Assembly (NCBI RefSeq): GCF_900107375.1
Contig: NZ_FNPT01000013.1
Location: forward strand, 53,196-117,195
Origin: Lysobacter sp. yr284
GTDB lineage: Bacteria; Pseudomonadota; Gammaproteobacteria; Xanthomonadales; Xanthomonadaceae
Direction: 5' to 3'
DNA length: 64,000 nucleotides
A model generated the notes under the pieces. It did not search any database. It saw nothing but the letters and a program-made list of their open reading frames with translations, and was not told where the DNA came from. Each line of letters starts with the position of its first letter. Position 1 is the stretch's first letter. Position numbers and translations under genes: made by a program. Of the stretch, positions 8,265 through 17,598 are shown one piece after another.

Positions 8265-9268
8265 GGCGAGCCTCCGGGCGGGTTGCGGTCGCTGCGGGTC
8301 GTGCGGACGTGGGCGATGCGCGCGCAGGTCTGCGCCGCGGCGATCAGGCTGGACGGGTCGGCCAGGCCGCGCCCGGCCAGGTCGAGCGCGGTGCCGTGGT
8401 CGACGGCGACGCGCGGGTAGGGCAGGCCGAGGGTCAGGTTCACCGCGCGCTCGAAGCCGCTGTACTTGAGCACCGGCAGGCCCTGGTCGTGGTACATCGC
8501 GACCACGGCGTCGAAGCCCCGCAGCTTGGCCGGCAGGAACGCGGTGTCGGCCGGCAGCGGGCCGACCAGGTCCAGGCCTTCGCCGCGCAGCGCGGCCAGC
8601 ACCGGCTCGATCACCTCGATCTCCTCGCGCCCCAGGTGCCCGGCTTCGCCGGCGTGCGGGTTGAGGCCGAGCACGGCGATGCGCGGGCGGTCCAGGCCGA
8701 AGTCGCCGCGCAGGGCGGCATGGACGATGCGCAGGGTGCGCGCCAGCGGCTGCGGCGCGATCGCGTCGGCGACCTCGCGCAGCGGCAGGTGGGTGGTGGC
8801 CAGGCCGACCCGGACGATGTCGTTGGCCAGCATCATCACCACCTCGCAGCCGGCCTGCTGTGCCAGCAGCTCGGTGGTGCCGGTGTAGGCGATGCCGCCT
8901 TCGTTGATGACCGCCTTGTGCACCGGGCCGGTGATCACGCCGTCCAGGCGTCCGTCCAGGCAGGCCTGGGCGGCGTCGCGCAGGGCCTGGATCACGGCCG
9001 CGGCGTTGCCCGGCTCGGGCGTGCCGAAGGCCGGGGGCACGGGATTGGGGATCTCGACCACGGCCACTTCGCCCGGCGCCCGCGAGGGGCGGTCCGGCGG
9101 CAGCAGGGTCAGCGGCAAGGCGAGGGCGTCGGCCGCGGCGCGCAGGCTGCGCGGGTCGGCGTAGCAGATCAGGTCGTAGTCGCGCGGCTGTTGCAGCAGC
9201 CGCACGCTCAGCTCCGGCCCGACGCCGGCCGGCTCGCCCGGCACCAGCGCGAGCCGGGGCGGGGTCAC
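8261..9268 (-). CDS. pdxA: 4-hydroxythreonine-4-phosphate dehydrogenase
   Basis: PdxA oxidises 4-phosphohydroxy-L-threonine in the DXP-dependent pyridoxal phosphate pathway. The 335-residue protein starts with GTG and reads LALVPGEPAGVGPELSVRLL, the standard N-terminus. Further signatures are GVITGPVHKAVINEGGIAYTG, TELLAQQAGC, VRVGLATTHLPLREV, LGLNPHAGEAGHLG (metal His), AMYHDQGLPVLKYSGF and VNLTLGLPYPRVAVDHGTA. Only one base separates it from the surA stop upstream and 4 bp overlap rsmA downstream, so it is inside the operon. The length is usual (E. coli 329). Confidence 0.97.
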   Translation of the reverse strand: MTPPRLALVPGEPAGVGPELSVRLLQQPRDYDLICYADPRSLRAAADALALPLTLLPPDRPSRAPGEVAVVEIPNPVPPAFGTPEPGNAAAVIQALRDAAQACLDGRLDGVITGPVHKAVINEGGIAYTGTTELLAQQAGCEVVMMLANDIVRVGLATTHLPLREVADAIAPQPLARTLRIVHAALRGDFGLDRPRIAVLGLNPHAGEAGHLGREEIEVIEPVLAALRGEGLDLVGPLPADTAFLPAKLRGFDAVVAMYHDQGLPVLKYSGFERAVNLTLGLPYPRVAVDHGTALDLAGRGLADPSSLIAAAQTCARIAHVRTTRSDRNPPGGSP

Positions 9269-9269
9269 G

Positions 9270-10628
9270 TCAGCTGCCCTTGGTCGGCAGCGTGGTCTCG
9301 GTACCCGGTTGGTTGCCTTCCGAGCCCTTGCCCATGCGGAAGTCGACGTAGGCCTCGCTGCGCTTCTCGCGCAGGAAGCGGTTCCATTCTTCTTCCAGCT
9401 TGCGCCGGCCGATGGTCTCCTGGACCTGGGCGCGCTTGCTCTGGTTGGACACGTCGCTCTCGCGGGTGCCCAGGCGCTGGACGATGTGGTACCCGGCGGT
9501 GGTGTGGATCGGCTGCGAGACTTCGTTGTCGGCCAGGGCCGCGACCGCGCCGCCGAACTCGGGACCGAATTCGTCGCGCATGAACCAGCCCAGGTCGCCG
9601 CCCTTGCTCTGGGTGCCGAGGTCTTCGCTGCTTTCCTTGACCACGTCCTCGAACTTGGCCCCGCCGGCGATGCGCGCGCGCAGGGTCTCGGCCCGCGCCT
9701 TGGCCTGGGCTTCGGTGGCCTGGTCGCCGACGCGCACCAGGATGTGGCGGGCGTGGTATTGGGTGACCATCTGCGGGCCGGACTGCGAGGCGTCGCGCAC
9801 CTCGACCAGCTTGAGCAGCTGGAAGCCGCTCGGGCCGCGCAGCGGCGTGGTGACCTGGCCGGCCTTCATCGACTTCATCATGTCGGCGAACGCGGCCGGG
9901 ATCTCGTCCACGCTGCGCCAGCCCAGGTCGCCGCCTTCCAGCGCGTTGGGGCTGTCGGAATAGCGCACGGCGGCGGCGTTGAAGTCCATCTCGCCCTTGT
10001 CGATCAGCGCCTTGACGCCGTCGACCTTCTTCTGCGCGGTGGCGATCTGCTCGGCGGTGGCGCCTTCGGGCAGGGCGATCAGGATGTGGGCCAGGTGGTA
10101 CTGGGTGCCGGTGCTGGCCTGCGCGGCCAGGGCGGCGTCGATTTCGGCGTCGCTGACCGAGACCCGGGTCTGGGCGAAGCGCTGGCGCAAGCGCTGGACC
10201 AGCAGTTCGTCGCGGATCGAGTTGCGGAAGTCGGCGTAGGAACTGCCGTCGCGGGCCAATTGCTGGCGCAGCTGGTCGACGCTGATGCGGTTGGACTGGG
10301 CGATGCCGGCGATGGCCTGCTCGATTTCCTGGTCGGTCACGCGTACGCCGGTGCCCTGGGCCTGGGCGACCTGCAGCTTGAGCAGGATCAGGCGCTCGAG
10401 CACCTGGCGTTCGAGCACGTCGCGCGGCGGCAGCTGTTCGCTGCGGCCGGCGTACTGGCTGAGGATGTTGGCGACCGCGCGATCGAGCTCGGTCTTGAGG
10501 ATGACGTCCTCGTCCACGACCGCGGCGATGCGGTCGATCGGCTGCAGCTCCTGGGCCTGGGCGACGCCGATCAGCAGGCCGGTGGCCAGGACGCCAGCGG
10601 TCAGGGCGCGGGCAAAACGATTGTTCAT
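9270..10628 (-). CDS. surA: periplasmic chaperone and peptidyl-prolyl isomerase SurA
   Basis: SurA escorts unfolded outer-membrane proteins, including LptD, across the periplasm. From the ATG at 10628 the product has 452 residues: a signal peptide cleaved after AQA (about residue 26), a SurA N-terminal chaperone domain (IDRIAAVVDEDVILKTELDR), and two parvulin/PpiC domains (first around YHLAHILIALPEGA to GGDLGWRSVDEIP, second around YHARHILVRVGDQA to GGDLGWFMRDEFGPEF). The C-terminal helix (EEEWNRFLREKRSEAYVDFR) completes the core. The start overlaps the lptD stop by 4 bp. The frame is open far upstream only because of high GC. Confidence 0.97.
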   Translation of the reverse strand: MNNRFARALTAGVLATGLLIGVAQAQELQPIDRIAAVVDEDVILKTELDRAVANILSQYAGRSEQLPPRDVLERQVLERLILLKLQVAQAQGTGVRVTDQEIEQAIAGIAQSNRISVDQLRQQLARDGSSYADFRNSIRDELLVQRLRQRFAQTRVSVSDAEIDAALAAQASTGTQYHLAHILIALPEGATAEQIATAQKKVDGVKALIDKGEMDFNAAAVRYSDSPNALEGGDLGWRSVDEIPAAFADMMKSMKAGQVTTPLRGPSGFQLLKLVEVRDASQSGPQMVTQYHARHILVRVGDQATEAQAKARAETLRARIAGGAKFEDVVKESSEDLGTQSKGGDLGWFMRDEFGPEFGGAVAALADNEVSQPIHTTAGYHIVQRLGTRESDVSNQSKRAQVQETIGRRKLEEEWNRFLREKRSEAYVDFRMGKGSEGNQPGTETTLPTKGS

Positions 10629-13186
10629 AGGGTCGGGTCGAGGATGGCCTCGTCGCCGCCCGGACCGCGGTTTTCGCGGCTGACCGAGGGGGACGGAGGC
10701 GTCAAATAGAGGTCGTCGCGGTTGTAGCCGAGAATAGCACGGCGCAACACCCGCTCCGTGTTCTGGCCCGCCGAGCCTAGGCCCTTGAGTTCGAACTCGA
10801 CCTGAAACGAGCTGTTCAGCTCTTCGGAGCGGTTGCGCTGGTAGCGACGGGCGATGGCGCGCACGGCCAGGCAGCAGCTTTCCCACTGCACGCCGGCGAT
10901 CTGCTCGAGCGAGCGGCTGTCCTTGATCGAGTAGTAGTAGCGCCCGACCACGCTCCAGTTGTTGTTGATCGGGTACAGGAACGACACGTCGGCCTGCTCG
11001 TACTGGTCGGCGATGTCGCTCGGCGAGCCGGGCGGCGCGGCGAGGTTGCGGCGGTAGCGGTAGGCGAAGTTGACCACGCCGGTGTTGCGGAACAGGTAGC
11101 GCGCGCGCAGGGTCGCGACGTCCTCGCTGCGCAGGCGCGGGTCCCACTGGTAGGTGGCGTTGATGGTCCAGCGGTCGGTCGGCGAGACGCTGACGTCGGC
11201 GACCCAGGCCGACTTGCCCTGCTTGATCGGGGTTTCGGCGCCGGCGACCACGCGGATGTCGTCGAAGTACTGGATCTGGCCGAGGCTCGCGGCCAGCCGC
11301 TCGCGGCCGTCCTCGGAGTTGATCAGGCGCGTGGTCAGCGCGGTGGTCAGCTGGTTGGCGTCGGTCTGGCGGTCGGCGCCGGAGTAGCGGTTGTCGCGGA
11401 ACAGCGCGCCCCAGCTGAACGACATCGGGTTGGTGTCGAACAGCGGGATCGAATCCTGGTCGCGGTACGGCGCGCGCAGGTAGAACACGCGCGGCTCCAG
11501 GGTGTGCACGTAGTTGTCGCCGCGGATCACCGTCTCGCGGTCGAAGTACAGCCCGGCGTCGATCGAGGTGATCGGCAGGCTGCGGGTCGGCGACTTGTCG
11601 TAGAAGCTGCGCACCAGCTCCGGCGTCTTGACCGTGCCGGGGTTGTTGGCGACGAAGCTGTTGGCGCGGGCGTCGGCGATCTGCGCGGCCATCTCGCCGT
11701 CGAGCTCGTAGGCGGTGTAGCGCCAGGCCAGCTTGGGCCGGATGAACCAGGCCGCGCCCTCCAGCGGGAAGCTGATGTAGGGCTTGACGTCGAAGCGGCT
11801 GCCGCCGGGAATGCTCTGGCGCCGGCTTTCCGGGATGCCCGGGGTGGGATCGTTGGCGACGAACTTGAGGTCGGCGTGCTGGAAGCGCACCGCCTCGGTG
11901 TCCACGCCGGTCTCCAGCCACGGCTGCACCGGCTGCGCCCAATGGAAGGTCGCGCGCGGCAGGCGGTCGAAGGCCAGCGAGTTCTCGCGCAGGGTGAAGT
12001 CGGCGAGCTGGTTGTGGTCGGCGATGATGCTCGCGTCCCAGTAGCGGCCGCGGCCGTACAGGCCGACTTCGCTGCGCAGCGAGATCGTCGACTGGCCGTA
12101 CAGGCTGTTGCTGAAGTCCTGCAGGTAGTACTTGTCGCTGACCCAGGCCAGGTTGGCGCCGGCGTACCAGGTGCCGTCGAAGCGGTGCACGCCCTTGAAC
12201 GCGAACTCGCCGCGGTTGTCGCGCGGCATGTCGTCCTTGGGGATGGTCGGCAGCGGGTCGCCGGTGCGGATGTAGTAGGTGTAGCGGTCCGGGTCCTTGC
12301 GCGAGAGGTCGTCCTTGGGCATCCAGTTGACGTAGGTCTCGCCCGAGCCGTTCTCGTACAGCCAGCGGAACTCCACGCCCAGGCTCTCGCCGCGCCGGCT
12401 CATGTAGCGCGGGAACAGGGTCGCGTCGTAGTTCGGCGCCAGGTTGAGGTAGATCGGCTGGCGCCAGTCGAAGCCGTTCTTGCCGGACATGCCGATGTTC
12501 GGATACAGCAGGCCGGTGCGGCGGCGGTCGTCGACCGGGAACATGAACCACGGCACGTACAGCACCGGCACCTTGCCGATGCGCAGGGTGGCGTTGCGCG
12601 CCACGCCCATGCCTTCCTCGGTGTCGATGTCGATGCGGTGGGCGCGCAGTTCCCAGGCGCGCTGGTTCGGCGCGCAGGTGGAATAGGTGGAGCTCAGCAG
12701 CGAACCCTTGGCGCCGTTGAGCTCGATCCGCTCGGCGCCGCCGTTGCCGCGGCGCGAGGTCAGCTGGTACTCGACGTCGTCGATCTGGTGCTTGTCGGCG
12801 TTCTGGTCGCCCTCGGCGTGCTCGGCGACCAGGCGCATGCTCGAGTCCTGGTAGCGGACGTGGCCCTCGGCGGTGTACTTGCCGCTTTCCTGGTTGTAGC
12901 TGAGCTTGTCGGTGCCGAGGAACTGGTCGCCGCGGCTGAGCCGGACGTTGTCCTGGACGACGATGTTCTGCTCGTCGCCGGCGCGCTCCAGGGTGCCGCC
13001 GTCGATCGCGGTCGGCTGGCTGGCGCGCTGGTCGGCGGTGCCGGTCGGGGCGGGGGCGTCGTTGAAGGACGGGACCGCATCGATCAGCGGGCACAGTCCC
13101 CAGTTCTCGTTGTCGTCCGCCGCGTACGCGGGCAGGGCGATGGCGATGCAGAGCGACAACGGGAGCAGGCGGAGGGGTTTGCGCAC
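10625..13186 (-). CDS. lptD: LPS-assembly outer-membrane protein LptD
   Basis: LptD, with LptE, inserts lipopolysaccharide into the outer leaflet. The proposed GTG start (13186) gives 853 residues with a clean signal peptide ([18 protein letters not shown], cleaved after AYA), close to the xanthomonad LptD start. The N-terminal OstA/LptA-like jellyroll (about 60-200; [26 protein letters not shown]) is followed by the 26-strand barrel ([76 protein letters not shown]). The Cys pair in ESCCLAVR and an N-terminal Cys (WGLCP) can form the functional disulfides. In-frame ATGs at 13261 and 13282 are alternative starts, but they put 25-32 non-hydrophobic residues ahead of the signal. Confidence 0.95.
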   Translation of the reverse strand: MRKPLRLLPLSLCIAIALPAYAADDNENWGLCPLIDAVPSFNDAPAPTGTADQRASQPTAIDGGTLERAGDEQNIVVQDNVRLSRGDQFLGTDKLSYNQESGKYTAEGHVRYQDSSMRLVAEHAEGDQNADKHQIDDVEYQLTSRRGNGGAERIELNGAKGSLLSSTYSTCAPNQRAWELRAHRIDIDTEEGMGVARNATLRIGKVPVLYVPWFMFPVDDRRRTGLLYPNIGMSGKNGFDWRQPIYLNLAPNYDATLFPRYMSRRGESLGVEFRWLYENGSGETYVNWMPKDDLSRKDPDRYTYYIRTGDPLPTIPKDDMPRDNRGEFAFKGVHRFDGTWYAGANLAWVSDKYYLQDFSNSLYGQSTISLRSEVGLYGRGRYWDASIIADHNQLADFTLRENSLAFDRLPRATFHWAQPVQPWLETGVDTEAVRFQHADLKFVANDPTPGIPESRRQSIPGGSRFDVKPYISFPLEGAAWFIRPKLAWRYTAYELDGEMAAQIADARANSFVANNPGTVKTPELVRSFYDKSPTRSLPITSIDAGLYFDRETVIRGDNYVHTLEPRVFYLRAPYRDQDSIPLFDTNPMSFSWGALFRDNRYSGADRQTDANQLTTALTTRLINSEDGRERLAASLGQIQYFDDIRVVAGAETPIKQGKSAWVADVSVSPTDRWTINATYQWDPRLRSEDVATLRARYLFRNTGVVNFAYRYRRNLAAPPGSPSDIADQYEQADVSFLYPINNNWSVVGRYYYSIKDSRSLEQIAGVQWESCCLAVRAIARRYQRNRSEELNSSFQVEFELKGLGSAGQNTERVLRRAILGYNRDDLYLTPPSPSVSRENRGPGGDEAILDPTL

Positions 13187-13361
13187 GCGAGCATCCGGCA
13201 GACGGGGAAAAACGGCGGTTAGCTTGCCCCATCCCTTGCAAGCGGGCAACGCGAACGCCATCTGGGAGTCATCGGCGTTCATCTTGCAAGTTTCGCCGGA
13301 CCGGCCGGGATTCCCCGCCGATCGCGCCGGCAACGTGGCGCCGTCCACCCAGGAGGAGAGC

Positions 13362-13790
13362 ATGAGCCAGCACCCCGTCCCCGATCCCGCCGTCCCGGTC
13401 GAGAAGACCGAAGCTGAATGGCGCGAGCAGCTGTCGCCGGAGCAGTACGCGATCTGCCGCTGCTCGGCCACCGAGCGGGCGTTCACCGGCCGCTTCTGGA
13501 ACCACAAGGACGCCGGCACCTACACCTGCGTGGCCTGCGGCGAGCCGCTGTTCGCCTCCGACACCAAGTACGACTCCGGCAGCGGCTGGCCGAGCTACTA
13601 CCAGCCGATCCGCCCCGAAGCGGTCAGCGAACAGTCCGACGAGAGTCACGGAATGCGCCGGATCGAAGTCAAATGTGCGCGTTGCCAGTCGCACCTGGGG
13701 CACGTGTTCCCGGACGGGCCGCGCCCGACCGGGTTGCGTTATTGCATCAATTCGGCGTCCCTGGACTTCCAGGCCAAGCCCGAAGCCTGA
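13362..13790 (+). CDS. msrB: peptide methionine-R-sulfoxide reductase
   Basis: MsrB reduces the R epimer of methionine sulfoxide in proteins. The 142-residue protein has two CxxC zinc pairs (CVACGEPLF and [12 protein letters not shown]), the substrate block [12 protein letters not shown] and the catalytic cysteine in [12 protein letters not shown] near-perfect Shine-Dalgarno (AGGAGGAG, 13351-13358) directly precedes the ATG at 13362 and fixes the start. It is divergent from lptD; the region between them must hold both promoters. The complementary S-epimer enzyme, msrA, is 19 kb away. Confidence 0.97.
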   Translation: MSQHPVPDPAVPVEKTEAEWREQLSPEQYAICRCSATERAFTGRFWNHKDAGTYTCVACGEPLFASDTKYDSGSGWPSYYQPIRPEAVSEQSDESHGMRRIEVKCARCQSHLGHVFPDGPRPTGLRYCINSASLDFQAKPEA

Positions 13791-13809
13791 TCGAGCCGGC
13801 CGACGTCCC

Positions 13810-13841
13810 CCTGTAGGAGCGGCGCAAGCCGCGACCGCAGG
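13810..13841 (+). repeat. short hairpin repeat, family 1, single copy
   Basis: One of ten copies in the window of a roughly 30-bp intergenic element built as TGTAGGAGCGGC-GCAA-GCCGCGACCGC. It lies just after msrB. The core folds into a GCGGC/GCCGC stem closed by a four-base GNRA-type loop. Confidence 0.8.
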
Positions 13842-13909
13842 GTGGCCGGTCGCGCCGCAAGCCGAGTATCGCGGCCGCGACCCGCGTCGCCCCCGCCGGG
13901 GCGGTCCGC

Positions 13910-14824
13910 TCAGGCCAGCATCGCACCGACGTGGGCGACGGCGCTTTCGCGCAGGGCGGCCAGGTCGTAGCCGCCTTCGAGCATCGACACCACCCGCCCG
14001 GCCGCATGGCGCTCGGCGATCGCCACCAGTTCGGCGGTGAGCCAGGCGAAATCCTCGCCGTCGAGTTCGATCTGCGCCAGCGGGTCGCGTTTGTGCGCGT
14101 CGAAGCCGGCCGAGATCAGCACCAGTTGCGGACGGAAGCCGTCGACGATCGGCAGCAGGCGCTCGCGCCAGACCCGGCGGAAGCCCGCGCTGCCGGTGCC
14201 CGCCGGCAACGGCGCGTTGACGATGTTGCCGACGCCGCGCTCGTGGGCGTAGCCGGTGTCGGGATACAGCGGCAGCTGGTGCGAGCTGACGTACAGCACG
14301 CGCGGGTCGCTGTCGAAGATCGCCTGGGTGCCGTTGCCGTGGTGGACGTCGAAGTCGATCACCGCGACCCGCGCCAGGCCGTGCTTGTCGCAGGCGTGGG
14401 CGGCGGCGACGGCGATGTTGTTGAACAGGCAAAAGCCCATCGCCGCGTGCACGGTGGCGTGGTGGCCGGGCGGACGCACCGCGCAGAAGACGCGGCGGTC
14501 CTCGCCCTTGAGCACGCAGTCGACCGCGGCCACGCCGGCGCCGGCGGCGCGCAGCGCGGCCTCGGCCGAGCCCGGCGCCAGCACGGTGTCGGGGTCGAGC
14601 TGCACCGGGCCGTCGACCGGCGTGTCGAGCACCAGCGCCAGCAGTTCGTCGGAGTGCGCGCGCAGCAGTTGGCCGCGGCTCGCGGCCGGCGCCTCGTGCC
14701 AGTGCAGGCGCTCGGCGAAGGCCTCGCGCAGGGATTCGGTCACCGCCACCAGCCGCAGCGGCCGCTCGGCATGACCCGGGCCGGGGTCGTGGCGGGTGCA
14801 GGCCGGATGCGTGTAGACGCGCAC
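13910..14824 (-). CDS. histone deacetylase family (AcuC/APAH-type) amidohydrolase
   Basis: A 304-residue zinc deacetylase of the arginase/deacetylase fold. Catalytic blocks are intact: CAVRPPGHHAT (His-His dyad), VIDFDVHHGNGTQAIF (zinc Asp and His), SAGFDAHKRDPL (second zinc Asp) and MLEGGYDLAAL (Gly-Gly-Tyr loop). Bacterial members remove acetyl groups from proteins, acetylpolyamines or small amides; the substrate cannot be read from sequence. The ATG at 14824 lies 4 bp after the stop of the cobalamin adenosyltransferase gene, so the three genes from 15999 to 13910 form one operon. The stop lies in a repeat-containing gap that follows msrB (convergent). Confidence 0.9.
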   Translation of the reverse strand: MRVYTHPACTRHDPGPGHAERPLRLVAVTESLREAFAERLHWHEAPAASRGQLLRAHSDELLALVLDTPVDGPVQLDPDTVLAPGSAEAALRAAGAGVAAVDCVLKGEDRRVFCAVRPPGHHATVHAAMGFCLFNNIAVAAAHACDKHGLARVAVIDFDVHHGNGTQAIFDSDPRVLYVSSHQLPLYPDTGYAHERGVGNIVNAPLPAGTGSAGFRRVWRERLLPIVDGFRPQLVLISAGFDAHKRDPLAQIELDGEDFAWLTAELVAIAERHAAGRVVSMLEGGYDLAALRESAVAHVGAMLA

Positions 14825-14828
14825 GCGG

Positions 14829-15383
14829 TCAGGCCTTGCGGCGCTCGTGGTTCCAGGTGACCTCGCCGTGGCCGCTGGCGCGCGCGAGCACGCGCGCGAT
14901 CACGAACAGCAGGTCGGACAGGCGGTTGAGATAGCGCACGGCTTCGGGCCGGATGTCCTCGACCCGCGCCAAAGCCACGGTCTCGCGCTCGGCGCGGCGG
15001 ACCACGGTGCGGGCGATGTGGCAGCGCGCGGCGGCCTCGCCGCCGGCCGGGAGGATGAACTCCTTGAGCGGCGGCAGGTGCTCGTTGTGCGCGTCGAGCC
15101 ACTGCTCGAGCCGGTCGATGTCGGCGGCGAAGATCGCTGCGTGGCCCGGGATGCACAGCTCGGCGCCGAGGTCGAACATCTGGTGCTGGATCGACACCAG
15201 TTGTTCGCGCACGTCGGCCGGCAATTCGGCGGCGAGGATCAGGCCGAGGGTCGAGTTGGCTTCGTCGACCGTGCCGTAGGCGCCGACGCGCGCGGAGTCC
15301 TTGCCGATGCGGCTGCCGTCGCCCAGGCCGGTGGAGCCGTCGTCGCCGGTGCGGGTGTAGATCTTGGAAAGGCGGTTGCCCAT
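14829..15383 (-). CDS. PduO-type cob(I)alamin adenosyltransferase
   Basis: This enzyme transfers adenosine from ATP to cob(I)alamin, giving adenosylcobalamin. The 184-residue protein has the PduO/MMAB signature: KIYTRTGDDGSTGLGDGSRI at the N-terminus (ATP site), GTVDEANSTLGLI, the central QHQMFDLGAELCIPG, and the C-terminal catalytic helix with ARTVVRRAERETVAL and YLNRLSDLLFVIAR. The ATG at 15383 gives the canonical MGNRLSKIYTRTGD start; the frame is open further upstream without similarity. It sits 25 bp after a BtuM-like membrane protein gene, which supports a corrinoid salvage role for the operon. Confidence 0.95.
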   Translation of the reverse strand: MGNRLSKIYTRTGDDGSTGLGDGSRIGKDSARVGAYGTVDEANSTLGLILAAELPADVREQLVSIQHQMFDLGAELCIPGHAAIFAADIDRLEQWLDAHNEHLPPLKEFILPAGGEAAARCHIARTVVRRAERETVALARVEDIRPEAVRYLNRLSDLLFVIARVLARASGHGEVTWNHERRKA

Positions 15384-15408
15384 CGGGTCGATCCGTCCTC
15401 GCGGCGGA

Positions 15409-15999
15409 TCAGCGCTTGCGCGCGTCGTCGGACTGCGCCGGCAGCGCGGTCTTGCTGGCCGAGGCGGCGATCGCCTGGACCACCGCGGCGATGCCGACAT
15501 AGGTCGCGGTGGTGCGCAGGTACGGCAGCAGCCACTCGAAGTAGTTGGCGGCCCAGCCGGCCACGCTCTTGTTCTGCACCGAGTCGGAGATCCAGTAGAA
15601 GCTGCCCTGGCTCAGCAACTGGCACAGCGCGACCGAGGCCAGCAGCGCGACCGCGGCCACGCCCACGGTGCTCCAGCTGCGCTTGTAGTTGCGCGCGACG
15701 AACAGGCCGCCGGCCCACATCGCGAAGTACGCCGGGACCAGGAACCAGTACGCGGCCGAGACGCAGTAGTGGTCCCAGAAGCTGATGCCCATGCGGCTGA
15801 TCACCGCGTAGTCGATCAGCACCGCCAGCGCCATCAGCGCCGGGAACGCCCAGCGGGTCCAGTTGCGCAGGTAGAAGCCGCCGATGAAGAACACCGCCCA
15901 CGAGGCGTCGGGGATCGGCGTCCAGTGATTGACGCGGGTGGCGACCATCAACACGGCCAGCAGGGCGAGGATCAGGCTGTTGCGGGTGTTCGGCTTCAT
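15409..15999 (-). CDS. six-helix membrane protein, candidate BtuM-type corrinoid transporter
   Basis: A 196-residue inner-membrane protein with about six hydrophobic helices. Recognisable blocks are TRVNHWTPIPDASWAVFFIG after the first helix, FYLRNW, LIDYAVISRMG, WDHYCVSAAYWFLVPAY and CQLLSQGSFYWISDS. It does not carry a Walker motif. Size, fold and one cysteine at position 79 in a loop fit the BtuM family, solitary S-component-like cobalamin transporters in which a conserved cysteine near position 80 handles the cobalt ligand. The next gene (25 bp) is the cobalamin adenosyltransferase, which strengthens the idea. I saw no cobalamin riboswitch upstream. Family name is inferred from memory; a DUF6580-type label is the alternative. 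Confidence 0.6.
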   Translation of the reverse strand: MKPNTRNSLILALLAVLMVATRVNHWTPIPDASWAVFFIGGFYLRNWTRWAFPALMALAVLIDYAVISRMGISFWDHYCVSAAYWFLVPAYFAMWAGGLFVARNYKRSWSTVGVAAVALLASVALCQLLSQGSFYWISDSVQNKSVAGWAANYFEWLLPYLRTTATYVGIAAVVQAIAASASKTALPAQSDDARKR

Positions 16000-16115
16000 G
16001 GATCGGGCTCCGGACGCGGCGGCGTCGATGCGGCCATTCTAAAGAAGCTTGCGGGCGAATGCGCCGGTTGGGGCAGGGGGCAGGGCTAAGTGGTTGATTC
16101 TGGAGGTTGAGGCGG

Positions 16116-16204
16116 AAGCGCCGGGCTGAAGGCCCTCCCACGAAGGCGCGGGCTTCGCCATCGCCATCGCTCTTGTGGGAGGGCCTTCAGGCCCGGTGCT
16201 TTTG
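16116..16204. repeat. family 2 hairpin repeats, inverted pair
   Basis: Two copies of the second repeat family (GTGGGAGGGCCTTCAGGCCC core), one on each strand (16116-16141 minus, 16175-16204 plus), placed between the minus-strand btuM-like gene and ubiH. Together they can fold into one long hairpin with a loop of about 33 bases. Confidence 0.75.
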
Positions 16205-16263
16205 TCTCGGCCCGCCGCGCCGCCGCGCCTTCGCGACAGACGCTTCGCAAGCGCCGACGTATC

Positions 16264-17598
16264 ATGAACCCCATGACTTCCGACGCCACGCCGCATTCTT
16301 CCGCCGGCGCGCCCGACCCCGCCATTCACGCCAGCCACGATGTCCTGATCGTCGGCGGCGGCCTGGTCGGCGCCAGTCTCGCCATCGCCCTGGACCGTAT
16401 CGGCCTCGACGTGGGCCTGGTCGAGGCCGCCCCGCCCGGGGCGTTGCCGGCGGTGTTCGACGAACGCAACCTCAGCTTCGCCGAAGCCACCCTCAACGCC
16501 CTCGACGCGCTCGGCGTGCTGGCCAAGCTGCGCGCGCCGACCGGGCCGATCCGGCGCATCCACATCAGCCGCCGCGGCGATTTCGGCCGCACCGTGCTCG
16601 ACGCGCAGCGCTACGGCCGCGAGGAATTCGGCCGGGTGGTGGTGGCGCGCGACTTCGGCGAAGCGCTGGAGGCGCGGCTGGCCGAACTGCCGCGGCTGCT
16701 GCGCTACCGCCCGGTGCGCTTCGTCGGCTTGGCCGACGGCGGCGACGGCTGGCGCGCGGTGCGGGTGGCCGACGGCGCCGGCGAGCGGATCGTGCGGGCG
16801 CGGTTGCTGGTCGCCGCCGACGGCACCCGCAGCGGCGTGCGCGAGGCGCTGGGGATCGGCACCGAGGAACACGACTACGGCCAGACCCTGTTCGTCGCGC
16901 GCCTGCGCGGCGAGCGCACCCCCGACGGCACCGCCTACGAGCGCCTGGGCCGCGACGGCCCGACCGCGCTGCTGCCGCGCGGCGACCGCCACTACGGCCT
17001 GATCCACGGCGTCGCCAGCGTCGATGCCGACGCGGTCGCCGCGCTCGACGAAGCCGGCTTCCTGGCGCGCGTGCAGGACGCGTTCGGCTGGCGCGCCGGG
17101 CGCTTGCTCAGCTGCGGCGCGCGCAGCCTGTATCCGGCGGTGCGGGTGCTGGCGCAGCGCACCGTCGCGGCGCGCGCGGTGCTGGTCGGCAACGCCGCCC
17201 AGACCATCCACCCGATCGGCGCGCAGGGCTTCAACCTGGGCCTGCGCGATGCGATGACCCTGGCCGAACTGATCGAAGACCAGCGCCGCGGCGGCGACGC
17301 CGATTGCGGCGGCGAGGCGCTGCTGGCGCGCTACCTGGAGCGCCGGCGCGAGGACCGCGAGCGCACCGTGGGTTTCTCCGACGGGCTGGCGCGGCTGAGC
17401 GCCAACGACACCGACCTGATGCGGCCGCTGCGCAGCCTGGGCCTGTTCGCGTTCGACCGCCTGGCCAGCGCGCAGTCGTTCCTGGTCGGCGGGGCGATGG
17501 GCTACCGCGGCGACGTGCCGGCGCTGTGCCGCAACGACCGCGCCGCGACGGCGCCGGCCGCCGGGGGTTTCGCCGGCGAACGCGGAGGCCGCGCATGA
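16264..17598 (+). CDS. ubiH: 2-octaprenyl-6-methoxyphenol hydroxylase UbiH
   Basis: A flavin monooxygenase that hydroxylates the ubiquinone ring precursor. The 444-residue protein has the FAD fingerprint DVLIVGGGLVGASLAIALDR, the NAD(P)H/FAD motif LVAADGTRSGVREALGI, and the second FAD block VLVGNAAQTIHPIGAQGFNL, in which GNAAQTIHP marks UbiH rather than the GDAAH form of its paralogues. The ATG at 16264 is 9 bp before a second ATG; either would serve. It is followed by a second hydroxylase of the same family overlapping by 4 bp, so two ring hydroxylation steps are co-encoded. Confidence 0.93.
   Translation: MNPMTSDATPHSSAGAPDPAIHASHDVLIVGGGLVGASLAIALDRIGLDVGLVEAAPPGALPAVFDERNLSFAEATLNALDALGVLAKLRAPTGPIRRIHISRRGDFGRTVLDAQRYGREEFGRVVVARDFGEALEARLAELPRLLRYRPVRFVGLADGGDGWRAVRVADGAGERIVRARLLVAADGTRSGVREALGIGTEEHDYGQTLFVARLRGERTPDGTAYERLGRDGPTALLPRGDRHYGLIHGVASVDADAVAALDEAGFLARVQDAFGWRAGRLLSCGARSLYPAVRVLAQRTVAARAVLVGNAAQTIHPIGAQGFNLGLRDAMTLAELIEDQRRGGDADCGGEALLARYLERRREDRERTVGFSDGLARLSANDTDLMRPLRSLGLFAFDRLASAQSFLVGGAMGYRGDVPALCRNDRAATAPAAGGFAGERGGRA

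Noticed and set aside
13187..13519. N-terminal extension of LptD
   Set aside because: The added residues are not signal-like, while the GTG at 13186 gives a proper signal peptide that fits xanthomonad LptD.
16000..16100. Cobalamin riboswitch before the BtuM-like gene
   Set aside because: No recognisable B12-box or multi-stem arrangement could be read in the available leader.
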